NCBI GenBank assembly: GCA_964472505.1
Contig: CAYYQW010000002.1
Coordinates: forward strand, 109,166-173,165
Length of the DNA: 64,000 bases
From: JAYEIA01 sp964472505
GTDB taxonomy: Bacteria; Bacteroidota; Bacteroidia; Bacteroidales; JAADGE01
Direction of reading: 5' to 3'
The notes under the pieces were generated by a model that was not told the DNA's origin, did no database searches, and worked only from the letters and a program-made list of their open reading frames with translations. Shown in pieces: positions 37,261 through 45,942 of the stretch (positions are counted from its first letter, which is position 1; the number at the start of each line of letters is the position of its first letter). The translations under genes and the position numbers were made by a program.

Positions 37261-38550
37261 TTAATATGCCTCTTTTACAGATTTTGAGATATGGTTTAAA
37301 TAAAAAAACATAAACAGGTTAAATATCACACCCGCAGCCGATAGTAAAACAATTGCAGACAAGGCGGAATCAAAAACTTTGTAACCGATATATACGGCAG
37401 AAACTCGCATTATTAAAAGGGCTAAATTATAAAAACTTACCACTTTTTGCTTGTTAAGAATAGTGATTACCGAAAATACCGGCCTGTTTATGAAGCCCAA
37501 AAACAGCCAAGGCAGCAAATATCGGGCATATTCGCCGGCCGTATCCCAATTTCCGCCAAATATGTATTCAAAAAAATAACTGAGTACAAACAAGCAGATA
37601 AAAGGCAACACCGCAAGTTTAAACATATTCTTATAGGTCTTGTTTGTGAATGCACTTAGGCTTTTCGTTCTGTTGTATGTATCGCTTGCCTGCTTAAAAA
37701 ATACTTGTGATATGGCTTGCCCTACCATACCCATGGGGGTAGCAATTATCTTTTGTGCCAAACCGAAAAAAGCCGCCGTTTCAGGCCCGAAAAAAGCGGC
37801 TAACATCAGTAATGGCAGGTGTTTTGAAGTTACATCATATATAGATATCAAGCTGTTAAATAAAGGAATACTTTTGTATTTCTTTAATAATAGACACCCC
37901 TTTTTTAAAGAAAATGAAGCTGCGTTGCTTTTCAGTGATTTGTAACTGTGAAGAAATATTCCGAAGGCAGCCGTAAACTGTCCGAAGATTTGGCCGGTTA
38001 TCAGCCCGTTTCCTATAACATCCCAAAAACTAAACCCACTCTGTGCACTTCCCATGGCTACCGATTTATATACGCGCGGGAAGGAAATTTTTTTATACGC
38101 TTCCAAGCGATTATTCCAGTATGAAAAAATTTCAAAACTGCCGAGAAGAAAGCTGCTCAAAGGCAGAAAATATAGCATATTTCCCATACTGTTCTCCCCA
38201 AGTAAATCATTTATGACGGCACCAAATATGAATACTATGCCGGCAAACACCAAATTGATAAAAGTATTTATGCCAACAGCAAACACCAATAGATTAAAGG
38301 CATGAGCATCGTTTTTTGGCAATATAATTGACATCTCAAAACGCAAACCGGCTATGATTCTGAGAATGGCGGAAGTACTTGTATAAACAAAAAACAAACC
38401 GAATACTTCTTCAGGATACAGACGCGTAAGCAGCGGCATAAATAATAACATAATGCCTTGTCCCAATACAGACCCCGTTAGTAAGGTTAAAACATTTTTT
38501 ACGAAACTAAGGCGCAACTTTTCCGTTATGAAATAATAAATTCTGTTCAC
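37261..38550 (-). CDS. lipid-linked oligosaccharide flippase (Wzx-like)
   Basis: 429 residues from a GTG start, about 12 to 13 hydrophobic segments, MATE/MOP-type flippase as judged from VLTLLTGSVLGQGIMLLFMPLLTRLY at the start (polysaccharide synthesis family). It would move undecaprenyl-linked oligosaccharide across the inner membrane. Operon with the asparagine synthase homologue. A TACATTTG box lies 39 nt upstream. Confidence 0.82.
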   Translation of the reverse strand: MNRIYYFITEKLRLSFVKNVLTLLTGSVLGQGIMLLFMPLLTRLYPEEVFGLFFVYTSTSAILRIIAGLRFEMSIILPKNDAHAFNLLVFAVGINTFINLVFAGIVFIFGAVINDLLGENSMGNMLYFLPLSSFLLGSFEIFSYWNNRLEAYKKISFPRVYKSVAMGSAQSGFSFWDVIGNGLITGQIFGQFTAAFGIFLHSYKSLKSNAASFSLKKGCLLLKKYKSIPLFNSLISIYDVTSKHLPLLMLAAFFGPETAAFFGLAQKIIATPMGMVGQAISQVFFKQASDTYNRTKSLSAFTNKTYKNMFKLAVLPFICLFVLSYFFEYIFGGNWDTAGEYARYLLPWLFLGFINRPVFSVITILNKQKVVSFYNLALLIMRVSAVYIGYKVFDSALSAIVLLSAAGVIFNLFMFFYLNHISKSVKEAY

Positions 38551-38588
38551 TGCTTGGTTTATGTTTAAAAACTCAAAATCCGGATGCG

Positions 38589-38596
38589 CAAATGTA
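38589..38596 (-). promoter_or_regulatory. -7 box upstream of the flippase gene
   Basis: Minus strand reads TACATTTG, exact TAnnTTTG match, 38 nt before the GTG at 38550. Confidence 0.5.
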
Positions 38597-38740
38597 TCAA
38601 TATTTATCCGAAAAGAGTGGTAAAATATGCGGTGAACTTTTCATCGGATAAAATCATATTTTTTTGTATATTTTTGAACGGATAATCTAATATTTACTCA
38701 ATTCTGTACCGTTTTAAATACCTAAAGAATTATGTCAAAC

Positions 38741-39628
38741 TCACGTGTTTTTTTCATCTTTAAAAAATTCCGAAATATAAGGTGCCAAAATCACATTTGA
38801 AAGCATCATGGGTATGCCTATGGTCTGTGCCAGCTTGGCTGAAATATTATATATGCCGGTTTGTTCGGTAAAACCAAAAAGGCCGAGCATTAATACATCA
38901 GCTCGAGTATTTATAATCGAAATTATCGACAACATAAAAAATGAAAAACCCAGCGCAAACCACTTTTTGCTTTCATAGCTTTTTTTCTGCTCTAAAATAT
39001 TGGCCAAACGTTTCCTTACAAACCACAAAGACAAGAGAAGCGCAAAAAGAAAAGCCGCTATATTCACCCAAATTGTCGTATTCAAAGTAATTTTTTCATC
39101 AAGAAAAAACCACAATCCGCCCAATATGAGCAGGGCAAAAGCTGCACGAATTATTTGCTCGGGAATTAATGAAAGTTCAATCTTTTTGACGGCATTCAAA
39201 ACGGATTTTGAAATAAACAGTTGTCCGAAAATCGGAATTCCGACACTTGAAATCAGCAAAGCCGTTTTTAAAGCAGACTGTTCCTCCGGAACGAAAAGAA
39301 AAACTACTCCGGCAAAAATCAAAGCCAACAGCAGACTCACCAAAAAATTAACTCTTTGCGAAAAAGCTATTAAACCGGAAGCATAATTGAGTCGGCCGGA
39401 TTTAATGTAATGTCCGGTTTCACGAACCAAAACAGAGCTTAAACCCATTGGCGATAAACTGCCAAAGAAAAATAACCAGGAAAAAGCATAGGTATATATT
39501 CCGTAATCTTCCGTACCCAAAATCCTAACCAAAACCCAAGCCAAGGCAAAGCTAATCAGCACTGAAAAGCCGCGTATCAGCAAGGAATTAAAGCCCGTAC
39601 TTAATATTTTTTTGAAATTCAATGACAT
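38741..39628 (-). CDS. C-terminally truncated polysaccharide flippase
   Basis: About 295 residues from the ATG at 39628 (MSLNFKKIL); the frame extends to 39661. The N-terminal part is a clear Wzx/MATE-type flippase with about nine membrane segments (LIRGFSVLISFALAWVLVRILG, GIYTYAFSWLFFF), but it stops just after ISEFFKDEKNT, where relatives (about 430-490 residues) continue with four or five more helices. Dropping one A from the run of seven before the stop adds only about a dozen residues, so a simple frameshift does not restore it. Probably a decayed gene, or one whose 3' end was lost in rearrangement. An intact flippase lies just downstream on the same strand. Confidence 0.7.
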   Translation of the reverse strand: MSLNFKKILSTGFNSLLIRGFSVLISFALAWVLVRILGTEDYGIYTYAFSWLFFFGSLSPMGLSSVLVRETGHYIKSGRLNYASGLIAFSQRVNFLVSLLLALIFAGVVFLFVPEEQSALKTALLISSVGIPIFGQLFISKSVLNAVKKIELSLIPEQIIRAAFALLILGGLWFFLDEKITLNTTIWVNIAAFLFALLLSLWFVRKRLANILEQKKSYESKKWFALGFSFFMLSIISIINTRADVLMLGLFGFTEQTGIYNISAKLAQTIGIPMMLSNVILAPYISEFFKDEKNT

Positions 39629-39736
39629 TTCTAAATTAAAATTAGTGCTGATTAAAAACAATCGCCCAATATATAAAATCTGAATAAAAAAGGATTAAGC
39701 AGACTAAAGAAAGCTGTCAAATTTGTAAAAAAAGAT

Positions 39737-39744
39737 TACATTTG
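39737..39744 (+). promoter_or_regulatory. -7 box upstream of the second sulfotransferase gene
   Basis: TACATTTG, exact TAnnTTTG match, 17 nt before the ATG at 39762. Confidence 0.5.
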
Positions 39745-39761
39745 CTTGGAAAATAAAGTGC

Positions 39762-40751
39762 ATGTCCGTAAAACTATTCATAAAAACCATACTCAGTAAA
39801 GTTCATTCACACCGAAAGCAATTGCCCGATGTAATTATCTTTACGCTGATTCGCTCCGGTTCTACTTTACTTTTGGAAATTTTGAACAGCGATAAAAACC
39901 GCAAATCGGTAAGCGAACCGCTGTCTTTAACATCTGATAATAAAAAAATATTAAACAAATACATTAGCTCAGATGCTGTTTCCGATCGCTATACGGACCT
40001 TACAGATAAAGAAAAGGATGCATTATTTCGATATTTTTCGGAACTTTCGGAAGGCAAAACAGCCAACAGTTTTTATTGGACAGATTTATTTTCAAAACAG
40101 CATTCCCGTAAAACAATCGGAAGCATATTCAAAACACACAAAATTACTTATCTGTTTGATGATTTTATGCGGCATTTTCAAGCCAAAGGCATCTATTTGC
40201 TGCGGCATCCCATACCGGTAAGCTTATCGCGCATAAAAGTAAACGGCGATACCTATGCCGAGAAATACCTTCAGGCACAAAAAATACAAGCCACAATAAG
40301 TGCCGAAGCCAAGCAAATGACACATTCAATTTTGGAAAACGGAAGCTTGCTTGAAAAATTTGTACTTTCCTGGTGTTTTGAAAATCTTGTATTCTTTAAT
40401 CAGCTCAGCTCAGGCCAACTACCCGATAATTTGTACTTTATAAGCTTTGAAGAGCTAATTTCCGAACCGGAAGTTTTCATTCCCAAGCTATGTGAAAAAA
40501 CAGGCATTAAGTTTTCCGATAAAATGATTGATACGGTGCATCGCCCCTCACACGGCACGGTTCACAGCAGCCGCGAAACCATTCAGGAAATTCAAAACAA
40601 GAATAACATTCATATCCTTAAAAAATGGAAAAAGGAAATCAGCCCGAAAGAGGAACAAAAATGCCTGCGGATTTTGCAAACTTTTGGCATTAATTATTAT
40701 ACCGAAAAGACAGTTTTACCTTCCGTAAAAAGCAATATATTTGAAAGTTAG
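39762..40751 (+). CDS. sulfotransferase family protein
   Basis: 329 residues. PAPS loop IIFTLIRSGSTLLLEIL at about 24-40 and 3'-phosphate motif IYLLRHPIPVSLSRIK near 148; not closely similar to the sulfotransferase at 33548, so the two probably act on different acceptors. Divergent from the truncated flippase and 29 bp upstream of the GH13 gene, with which it may be cotranscribed. Acceptor unknown. Confidence 0.8.
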   Translation: MSVKLFIKTILSKVHSHRKQLPDVIIFTLIRSGSTLLLEILNSDKNRKSVSEPLSLTSDNKKILNKYISSDAVSDRYTDLTDKEKDALFRYFSELSEGKTANSFYWTDLFSKQHSRKTIGSIFKTHKITYLFDDFMRHFQAKGIYLLRHPIPVSLSRIKVNGDTYAEKYLQAQKIQATISAEAKQMTHSILENGSLLEKFVLSWCFENLVFFNQLSSGQLPDNLYFISFEELISEPEVFIPKLCEKTGIKFSDKMIDTVHRPSHGTVHSSRETIQEIQNKNNIHILKKWKKEISPKEEQKCLRILQTFGINYYTEKTVLPSVKSNIFES

Positions 40752-40780
40752 AAAATACACATATAAAGAAAACACAAAAC

Positions 40781-42682
40781 ATGAAACAGTTATTTTGGAC
40801 AATTAGCCTCGCAATGCTTCTCTTTAGCTTTGCCTGCGAATCGGAATCAAAACAAACAAACACTAACAGCAAACTTGATTCAGCAAGCATTTCGGCTGTT
40901 CCCTATTGGGCCAAAGAAGCCGTTTGGTATCAGATATTTCCGGAGCGTTTTTGCAACGGCGATACTACTAACGACCCGCGCCCCAAAGACCTGCTCGGCA
41001 CCTACCCCGGCTTTGTTCCGGAAGGCTGGAAAACTACACCATGGGAGCACGATTGGTATAAAGATGATCCATGGTTCAAAAACTCGGACTTGCCCGACAA
41101 ACGCAACAACTACCAGCTGCGCCGATACGGCGGTGATTTACAAGGCGTTCTGGATAAGTTGGATTATTTAGAAGACTTGGGAATTACGGCCATATACTTT
41201 AATCCGTTGAACGATTCGCCTTCGCTGCACAAGTTTGATCCGCGCCACTGGCGACATATCGACCGTAATTTTGGGCCCGACCCCGAAGGAGACAAAAAAA
41301 TCATTGCCCAAGAAGTACCGCACGACCCAAGCACTTGGAAATTTACAAGTGCCGACAGCCTTTTTCTAAAAGTGATCAAAGAATGTAAAGCACGAGGCAT
41401 ACGCGTGATATTGGACTATTCCTTCAATCACACAGGAAAAGATTTTTGGGCCGTAAACGATATTCACAAAAAAGGCAAAGACTCAAAATATGCCGATTGG
41501 TTTGCCATAGAACAATTTGATGATCCCTCCACCGAAGAAGATGAATTCAAATACCAAGGCTGGGCGGGCATTATTTGGATGCCCGAAGTAAACAAAGCCA
41601 TAACAAGCAATCCTGAAGAATTTCCTTTTGAAGGCAATTTGGCTTCCGAAGAACTCAAGCAGCATATTTATGCCGTAGTCAAACGCTGGTTAGACCCCAA
41701 CAATGACGGTAATCCGGAAGACGGATTGGACGGCTACCGATTGGATGTGGCTGCAGAAGTTCCTAAAGGGTTCTGGCGAGATTTTCGCAAAGAAGTACGA
41801 AAAATAAATCCGGAAGCCTACCTCGTAGGCGAAATATGGTGGAAATCCTGGCCGGATGAGCTTATGTTTCCGCATCAATTCCTGCAAGGCGATATGTTTG
41901 ATGCCATTATGAATTACCGTTGGTATCGTCCGGCGCGACATTTTTTTGCCGATGCACCCAAGGCCATGCCGGTCAGCGAATTTGTGAAGCAACTGAAAGA
42001 CAAATTGCGCGATATTGAACCGCAACGCCGGCAAGCCATGATGAATCTCGTTGCAAGCCACGATGCTCCGAGGATTTCGACTTCTTTGTACAATCCCGGC
42101 AAATATAAGTACAATGCCAAACCCGAAGACGACCCGAACTACAAAATTGACAAGCCCGACGAGGCCACCCGAAAAATTCAAAAAATGCTGCTCGTTCACC
42201 AATTTACCTTTGTGGGAGCACCGCATATTTATTACGGCGACGAAATAGGCATGTGGGGAGCCGATGATCCGGATTGCCGAAAACCCATGGTTTGGCAAGG
42301 AATTCATTACGAACCCGAAACCCACCATTTACTAGACAAAGCACGCAAAACGGACACGGTAAAACAAGATACCGAATTGAAATCATTTTATAAGCAACTG
42401 ATAAAAATTCGCAAAGAAAATCCGGCGTTAATCTACGGCGACATCGACTTTATACTTACGGATGATGAAAAACGCCTTTTGGCTTATACCCGAAATTATG
42501 AAGGTCAAACGGTGATTGCCGTTTTCAATAAATCCGACAAAACCCAAAGAATACATATTCCTTATGAAAAGGAAGCAGTATTCACCGATGCTTTTACACA
42601 AAATACAATCAATTCCGATAAAAACGGCCTTGAGATAAATTTAAAAGCCAATACGGCACGCATTTTAATTTCCGAACAATGA
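40781..42682 (+). CDS. GH13 alpha-amylase-family lipoprotein
   Basis: 633 residues. Lipobox LLFSFAC (Cys19) predicts an outer-membrane or periplasmic lipoprotein. GH13 catalytic residues are in place: nucleophile Asp322 in YRLDVA, acid/base Glu351 in VGEIWW, and transition-state Asp428 in SHDAPR; a small beta-sandwich domain C follows (about 560-633). N-terminal WYQIFPERFCNGD and size resemble neopullulanase/cyclomaltodextrinase types. Cleaves alpha-glucans or maltooligosaccharides. Stop codon overlaps the ATG of the esterase gene by 4 bp. Confidence 0.88.
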   Translation: MKQLFWTISLAMLLFSFACESESKQTNTNSKLDSASISAVPYWAKEAVWYQIFPERFCNGDTTNDPRPKDLLGTYPGFVPEGWKTTPWEHDWYKDDPWFKNSDLPDKRNNYQLRRYGGDLQGVLDKLDYLEDLGITAIYFNPLNDSPSLHKFDPRHWRHIDRNFGPDPEGDKKIIAQEVPHDPSTWKFTSADSLFLKVIKECKARGIRVILDYSFNHTGKDFWAVNDIHKKGKDSKYADWFAIEQFDDPSTEEDEFKYQGWAGIIWMPEVNKAITSNPEEFPFEGNLASEELKQHIYAVVKRWLDPNNDGNPEDGLDGYRLDVAAEVPKGFWRDFRKEVRKINPEAYLVGEIWWKSWPDELMFPHQFLQGDMFDAIMNYRWYRPARHFFADAPKAMPVSEFVKQLKDKLRDIEPQRRQAMMNLVASHDAPRISTSLYNPGKYKYNAKPEDDPNYKIDKPDEATRKIQKMLLVHQFTFVGAPHIYYGDEIGMWGADDPDCRKPMVWQGIHYEPETHHLLDKARKTDTVKQDTELKSFYKQLIKIRKENPALIYGDIDFILTDDEKRLLAYTRNYEGQTVIAVFNKSDKTQRIHIPYEKEAVFTDAFTQNTINSDKNGLEINLKANTARILISEQ

Positions 42683-43536
42683 AAACTCTGAGCGCTTGGC
42701 TTACAATACTGCTTTTGGGTTCCGGAGCTTTTGCCCAAAGCGGCATCAGCTATAATACCGAAAAGCCGGAGCTTTTAAAAAATGAAAGTATCACCGGGCG
42801 GGTTGACTTTTACAAAAAATTCAAAAGCATTCGCCCGGGTTCACGCGGGGTTTCGGTTTGGCTGCCGCCCAATTATGAAAGTGATACGCTCACACGCTAT
42901 CCGGTGCTTTATCTGCAAGACGGACAAAGCATTTTCAATGCCGAAACGCAACAATTCAAATCCGACTGGAAAGCCGATGAAACTGCCGACAGCTTGATTC
43001 GCGCCGGAGCCATTGAACCCATAATTATCGTAGCCGTAAATGCCACATTGAACCGATTTACCGAATATACGCCGACAGCACCCAAAGGCGAGGATTACAT
43101 GCTGTTTTTGAATACAGAGCTAAAACCATTCATTGACCGACGCTACCGCACGCTTCCCGGCCGTGAGCATACAGCCGCAGGCGGCTCTTCGGCGGGCGGA
43201 TTACTCGCTTTTTCTCTGGCTTGGCAGCACGATTCAATCTATTCCAAAGTCATCAGTTTTTCGCCTTCTTTTGAGTTGCTGTTTTTTGACTACACGGAAA
43301 CCGTAAAAAAAGACAAGGAAGCCAAAAATCTGAAAATTTGCTTTTACCACGGCGGCGTAGGCATTGAAAAAGGCTTGCAGGAAGGCGTAGATAAAATGAT
43401 AAAAGTGCTGAACCGGAAAAACTTTGAACAAGGTAAGGACTACATAAAACTATACGGCTCCGACGAAAAGCATTTTGGCCCCGGTTGGGGAAATTATTTC
43501 GGCCCGGCTTTAGAATTTTTGTTTGGGAAAGAATAA
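42679..43536 (+). CDS. secreted esterase of the enterochelin esterase/esterase D-like family
   Basis: 285 residues. Signal peptide ending SGAFAQ; alpha/beta hydrolase with YLQDGQSIF, oxyanion region IIIVAVNATLNR, nucleophile in AGGSSAGGLLAF and C-terminal DEKHFGPGWGNY for the His. Family PF00756 includes carbohydrate esterases and enterochelin esterases. Translational coupling (ATGA overlap) with the GH13 lipoprotein suggests the pair trims a substituted glucan or related glycoside; no siderophore genes are nearby. Confidence 0.8.
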   Translation: MKTLSAWLTILLLGSGAFAQSGISYNTEKPELLKNESITGRVDFYKKFKSIRPGSRGVSVWLPPNYESDTLTRYPVLYLQDGQSIFNAETQQFKSDWKADETADSLIRAGAIEPIIIVAVNATLNRFTEYTPTAPKGEDYMLFLNTELKPFIDRRYRTLPGREHTAAGGSSAGGLLAFSLAWQHDSIYSKVISFSPSFELLFFDYTETVKKDKEAKNLKICFYHGGVGIEKGLQEGVDKMIKVLNRKNFEQGKDYIKLYGSDEKHFGPGWGNYFGPALEFLFGKE

Positions 43537-43725
43537 AAGGTGTTTCTTTTTAAAGGCTTATAATTTTGCGTTTCTTTGAATGATTACTATTTTACTGAAA
43601 AACACTTAGTAATTGTGAATATAACCGATAAACCCCTATGCGACAAATAGCCGGCGAAAAGGTACTTTTAACTTTTCTTATACAAAGACAAAATTAAATC
43701 TAAACCGAGATTTAAAACTCAGCCC

Positions 43726-43756
43726 TTGAGAATCACTTCAAAAAGTGCTATCTTTA
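43726..43756 (+). promoter_or_regulatory. promoter of the toxin-antitoxin pair
   Basis: TTG, 20 nt, TATCTTTA (one mismatch to TAnnTTTG), 31 nt upstream of the antitoxin ATG at 43788. Confidence 0.5.
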
Positions 43757-43787
43757 CACAAAAGTAATAATTGAAAAGTAAGTAATT

Positions 43788-44033
43788 ATGGAAGATTTTG
43801 AAAAAACACATACCAAAGAATTCATTTGGAGCTACATTAAAGACTTGCCCACTGAAAGTCTGAACGAGATAATCAGCTTTATAGTTTATGTAAGAAAAAA
43901 AACCTTACAACCCGAATTATTCAAATCTGATTACAATTTATTGGCAACAGAGTTGTCTGAAAAGGACAATTTTGAAACCAAACACCTATTAGAAGAGTTT
44001 GACAACTACAAAACAAAATACCCGCATGAATAG
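43788..44033 (+). CDS. antitoxin-like small protein of a PIN-type TA pair
   Basis: 81 residues, acidic and lysine-rich, with an N-terminal helical part (IWSYIKDLPTESLNEIISFIVYV) and a C-terminal tail LLATELSEKDNFETKHLLEEF that looks like a toxin-neutralising extension. Similar in layout to DUF2281-type antitoxins. Its stop overlaps the toxin start by 8 bp, the usual antitoxin-first arrangement. Confidence 0.7.
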   Translation: MEDFEKTHTKEFIWSYIKDLPTESLNEIISFIVYVRKKTLQPELFKSDYNLLATELSEKDNFETKHLLEEFDNYKTKYPHE

Positions 44034-44421
44034 CTTTGTAACAGACACAATGGCATATATTCTTCATTTAGAGAAGCGGAAAATGCCTAAAAAGAGTAAA
44101 GCAATCTTTGATGATACTGAAAACGGGAAAAGTCAAATAATTGTTCCGTCGATGACAGTTGCAGAAATTGCCTATTTATCTGAGAAGAAGCGAATAGATA
44201 CCGACTTAAATGAAGTGCAAGAACATCTTCAAAATTCAAAGAACTTCAAAGAGCAACCATTAACTAATGATATAGTCCGGGTTTCTTTTGAAATAGATGA
44301 TGTTCCGGAACTACACGATAAATTAATAGCGGGTACAGCCAAACATCTAAACTGTCCGATAATTACAAATGATCCGAAGATTGAAACATCAAAGCATGTT
44401 AAATCAATTTTGAAAAAATAA
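44026..44421 (+). CDS. PIN-domain ribonuclease toxin (VapC-like)
   Basis: 131 residues from the ATG at 44026 (MNSFVTDTMAYILHLE), chosen because the domain starts there; the frame opens at 43999. PIN acidic residues are visible: Asp7 in VTDT, Glu in VAEIAYL, Asp in LHDKLIAGTA and Asp in IITNDPKI. VapC toxins are Mg-dependent endoribonucleases acting on tRNA or rRNA. Overlaps the upstream antitoxin gene by 8 bp. Confidence 0.8.
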   Translation: MNSFVTDTMAYILHLEKRKMPKKSKAIFDDTENGKSQIIVPSMTVAEIAYLSEKKRIDTDLNEVQEHLQNSKNFKEQPLTNDIVRVSFEIDDVPELHDKLIAGTAKHLNCPIITNDPKIETSKHVKSILKK

Positions 44422-44674
44422 GAACTAAAGACGTATCCTTCCGGGCAATGTTTTTTTAGCGTTTTTGGAACGTAAAAAAAAGTTGGTAAGTGATGTTTCA
44501 AAAAATATTTATAATGCGAAACCAAAGTTTGGAACAAGGTTTTCTTAAGAGCAATTTAAAAAGTGCTTAAGTTTACAATAATTTCCGGGAAGAAAATATG
44601 AACCGAAAACTTGCATAGCAAAAAAACACAGCAACTTAATTATCATACAAATAACTATAAAACAACAGTATAAG

Positions 44675-45649
44675 ATGGATTTAGGAGACATACAAAAACA
44701 GATTGACAGGGAAATGCATAAACAAAACAACCGCCCGATTTCTGATTTTGAAGGATATTCGCCGCTTGATATGCAGAGAATATTGTATTTCACTTTCGAG
44801 CCCGACAGCCCGATTAAACTGCAAAAACTATCCGAATCCGATTACAATAAGATTCCGATGCTCAATCAGATTAAATACTTGCTGCATTTGATTGATAAAA
44901 AAGGAGAGTTGAAACTGACTCAAAAAGGATTTTTACCGACAAAGGTAGTTTCAGAACTCTATCATCAGGGATTTATTAAAGAAGAATTTATTGAAAACGG
45001 CATTTCAAAATTATATAAAGAAACTGACGCCGATAGTATTAATCTGACAAGAATTTTGATTGAACTTGCAGATTTGACTAAAACCCAAATTGAGCGATTC
45101 CGCTCAATCGATTAAGCAAATGTAAGCATTTCACCTCACTCATTCGGTGAAAAGCAACATTTCCTAAATCGGGGTTATACCTAAGTAAAGCGCTTGTTCG
45201 CTATGCTCCAACCGCTCAACTTAGGTAAAAAAAGACACGGAAAACTGAGCTTGACAAAATCATCAAAGAAAATACTTGCTGACAATCATGAATTATTACG
45301 ACAGATACTATTGGCTTTTACCGGGAAATTGGGCCTATTATGACGGATACGGGGATAACGAAGTCGGTCGATTTGGAGCCGGTTTTTCATTGATTCTCTT
45401 ATCCAAATACGGACACAAACCACGCCGGATTCTTTCTACGTTGAAAAGTATTTTAAAGCATTTCCGCAACTGTTAGAAACACTTAAACCAACTTACGCCA
45501 GTTTGGAAAACTATGCCGCAAAATATTATTCATTGCGAACTTTCAACAGGTTTTTGGATTATTTCGGACTGATTACGATTGACGGCGGCGATATAGCCCT
45601 TGGTTCGGTCAAATATATCAGCAAAACAGATTTATCAATGGTTCGTTAA
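44675..45649 (+). pseudogene. disrupted hypothetical gene (insertion plus two frameshifts)
   Basis: The frame beginning MDLGDIQKQIDREMHKQ stops at 45115, but coding sequence resumes in the same frame at about 45227 (KKRHGKLSLTKSSKKIL), shifts near 45327 to NWAYYDGYGDNEVGRFG, and shifts back near 45425 to DSFYVEKYFKAFPQLLETL, ending KYISKTDLSMVR at 45649. The shifts fit deletions of about 5 nt and 1 nt, which together restore the first frame, and the stop lies in a 147-bp insertion (45079-45225). The intact product would be about 278 residues. Family function unknown. Not expected to make a full-length protein. Confidence 0.75.
45079..45225. mobile_element. 147-bp hairpin-rich insertion inside the pseudogene
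   Basis: Separates two in-frame parts of a gene and is bounded by TAAAA on both sides (45079-45083 and 45226-45230). It holds three successive hairpins: ATTGAGCG/CGCTCAAT (45089-45108), TTTCACC/GGTGAAA (45129-45152) and TACCTAAGT/ACTTAGGTA (45178-45227). No coding potential. REP- or MITE-like palindromic unit by structure. Confidence 0.6.
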
Positions 45650-45732
45650 ACTTTGCCAAAGTTGCAGTTTGCAAACTGTAATGAGGCTAATAATCAACAC
45701 TATAAGCAAAATAGATAAACTTTGGCAAAGTT
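45649..45732. repeat. cluster of near-perfect palindromes
   Basis: AACTTTGCCAAAGTT (45649-45663), CAGTTTGCAAACTG (45665-45678) and AACTTTGGCAAAGTT (45718-45732). The first and third are reverse complements of each other. Lies directly after the pseudogene stop. Otherwise the stretch 45650-45859 shows no gene. Confidence 0.6.
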
Positions 45733-45859
45733 CTCATTTCCAGCCTAATGGGAAAGCATAACGAATTATTAATTTATATGACCGCTTGATAAAATGTATG
45801 CCACACAAAATATACGACAACAAATAAAGATTTTAGCCGCATTTGGGGTAAAAAAAATT

Positions 45860-45894
45860 AAAAGACTGTTCAAATATCATTCGAACAGTCTTTT
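45860..45894 (-). terminator. Rho-independent terminator of the encapsulin operon
   Basis: 12-bp stem AAAAGACTGTTC/GAACAGTCTTTT (45860-45871 with 45883-45894), then a T run on the minus strand. About 50 bp past the encapsulin stop. Confidence 0.8.
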
Positions 45895-45942
45895 GATGTT
45901 ATTATAAATACCGACTCTACTTATCAGTATAATGGAATTTTA

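Noticed and set aside
41690..42328. 212-residue antisense open frame under the GH13 gene
   Set aside because: Mirror of a clear GH13 coding region with catalytic residues on the other strand; no recognisable domain.
42679..43536. Siderophore (enterochelin) esterase
   Set aside because: Family match is broad; no siderophore uptake or synthesis genes adjoin it and it is coupled to a GH13 enzyme.
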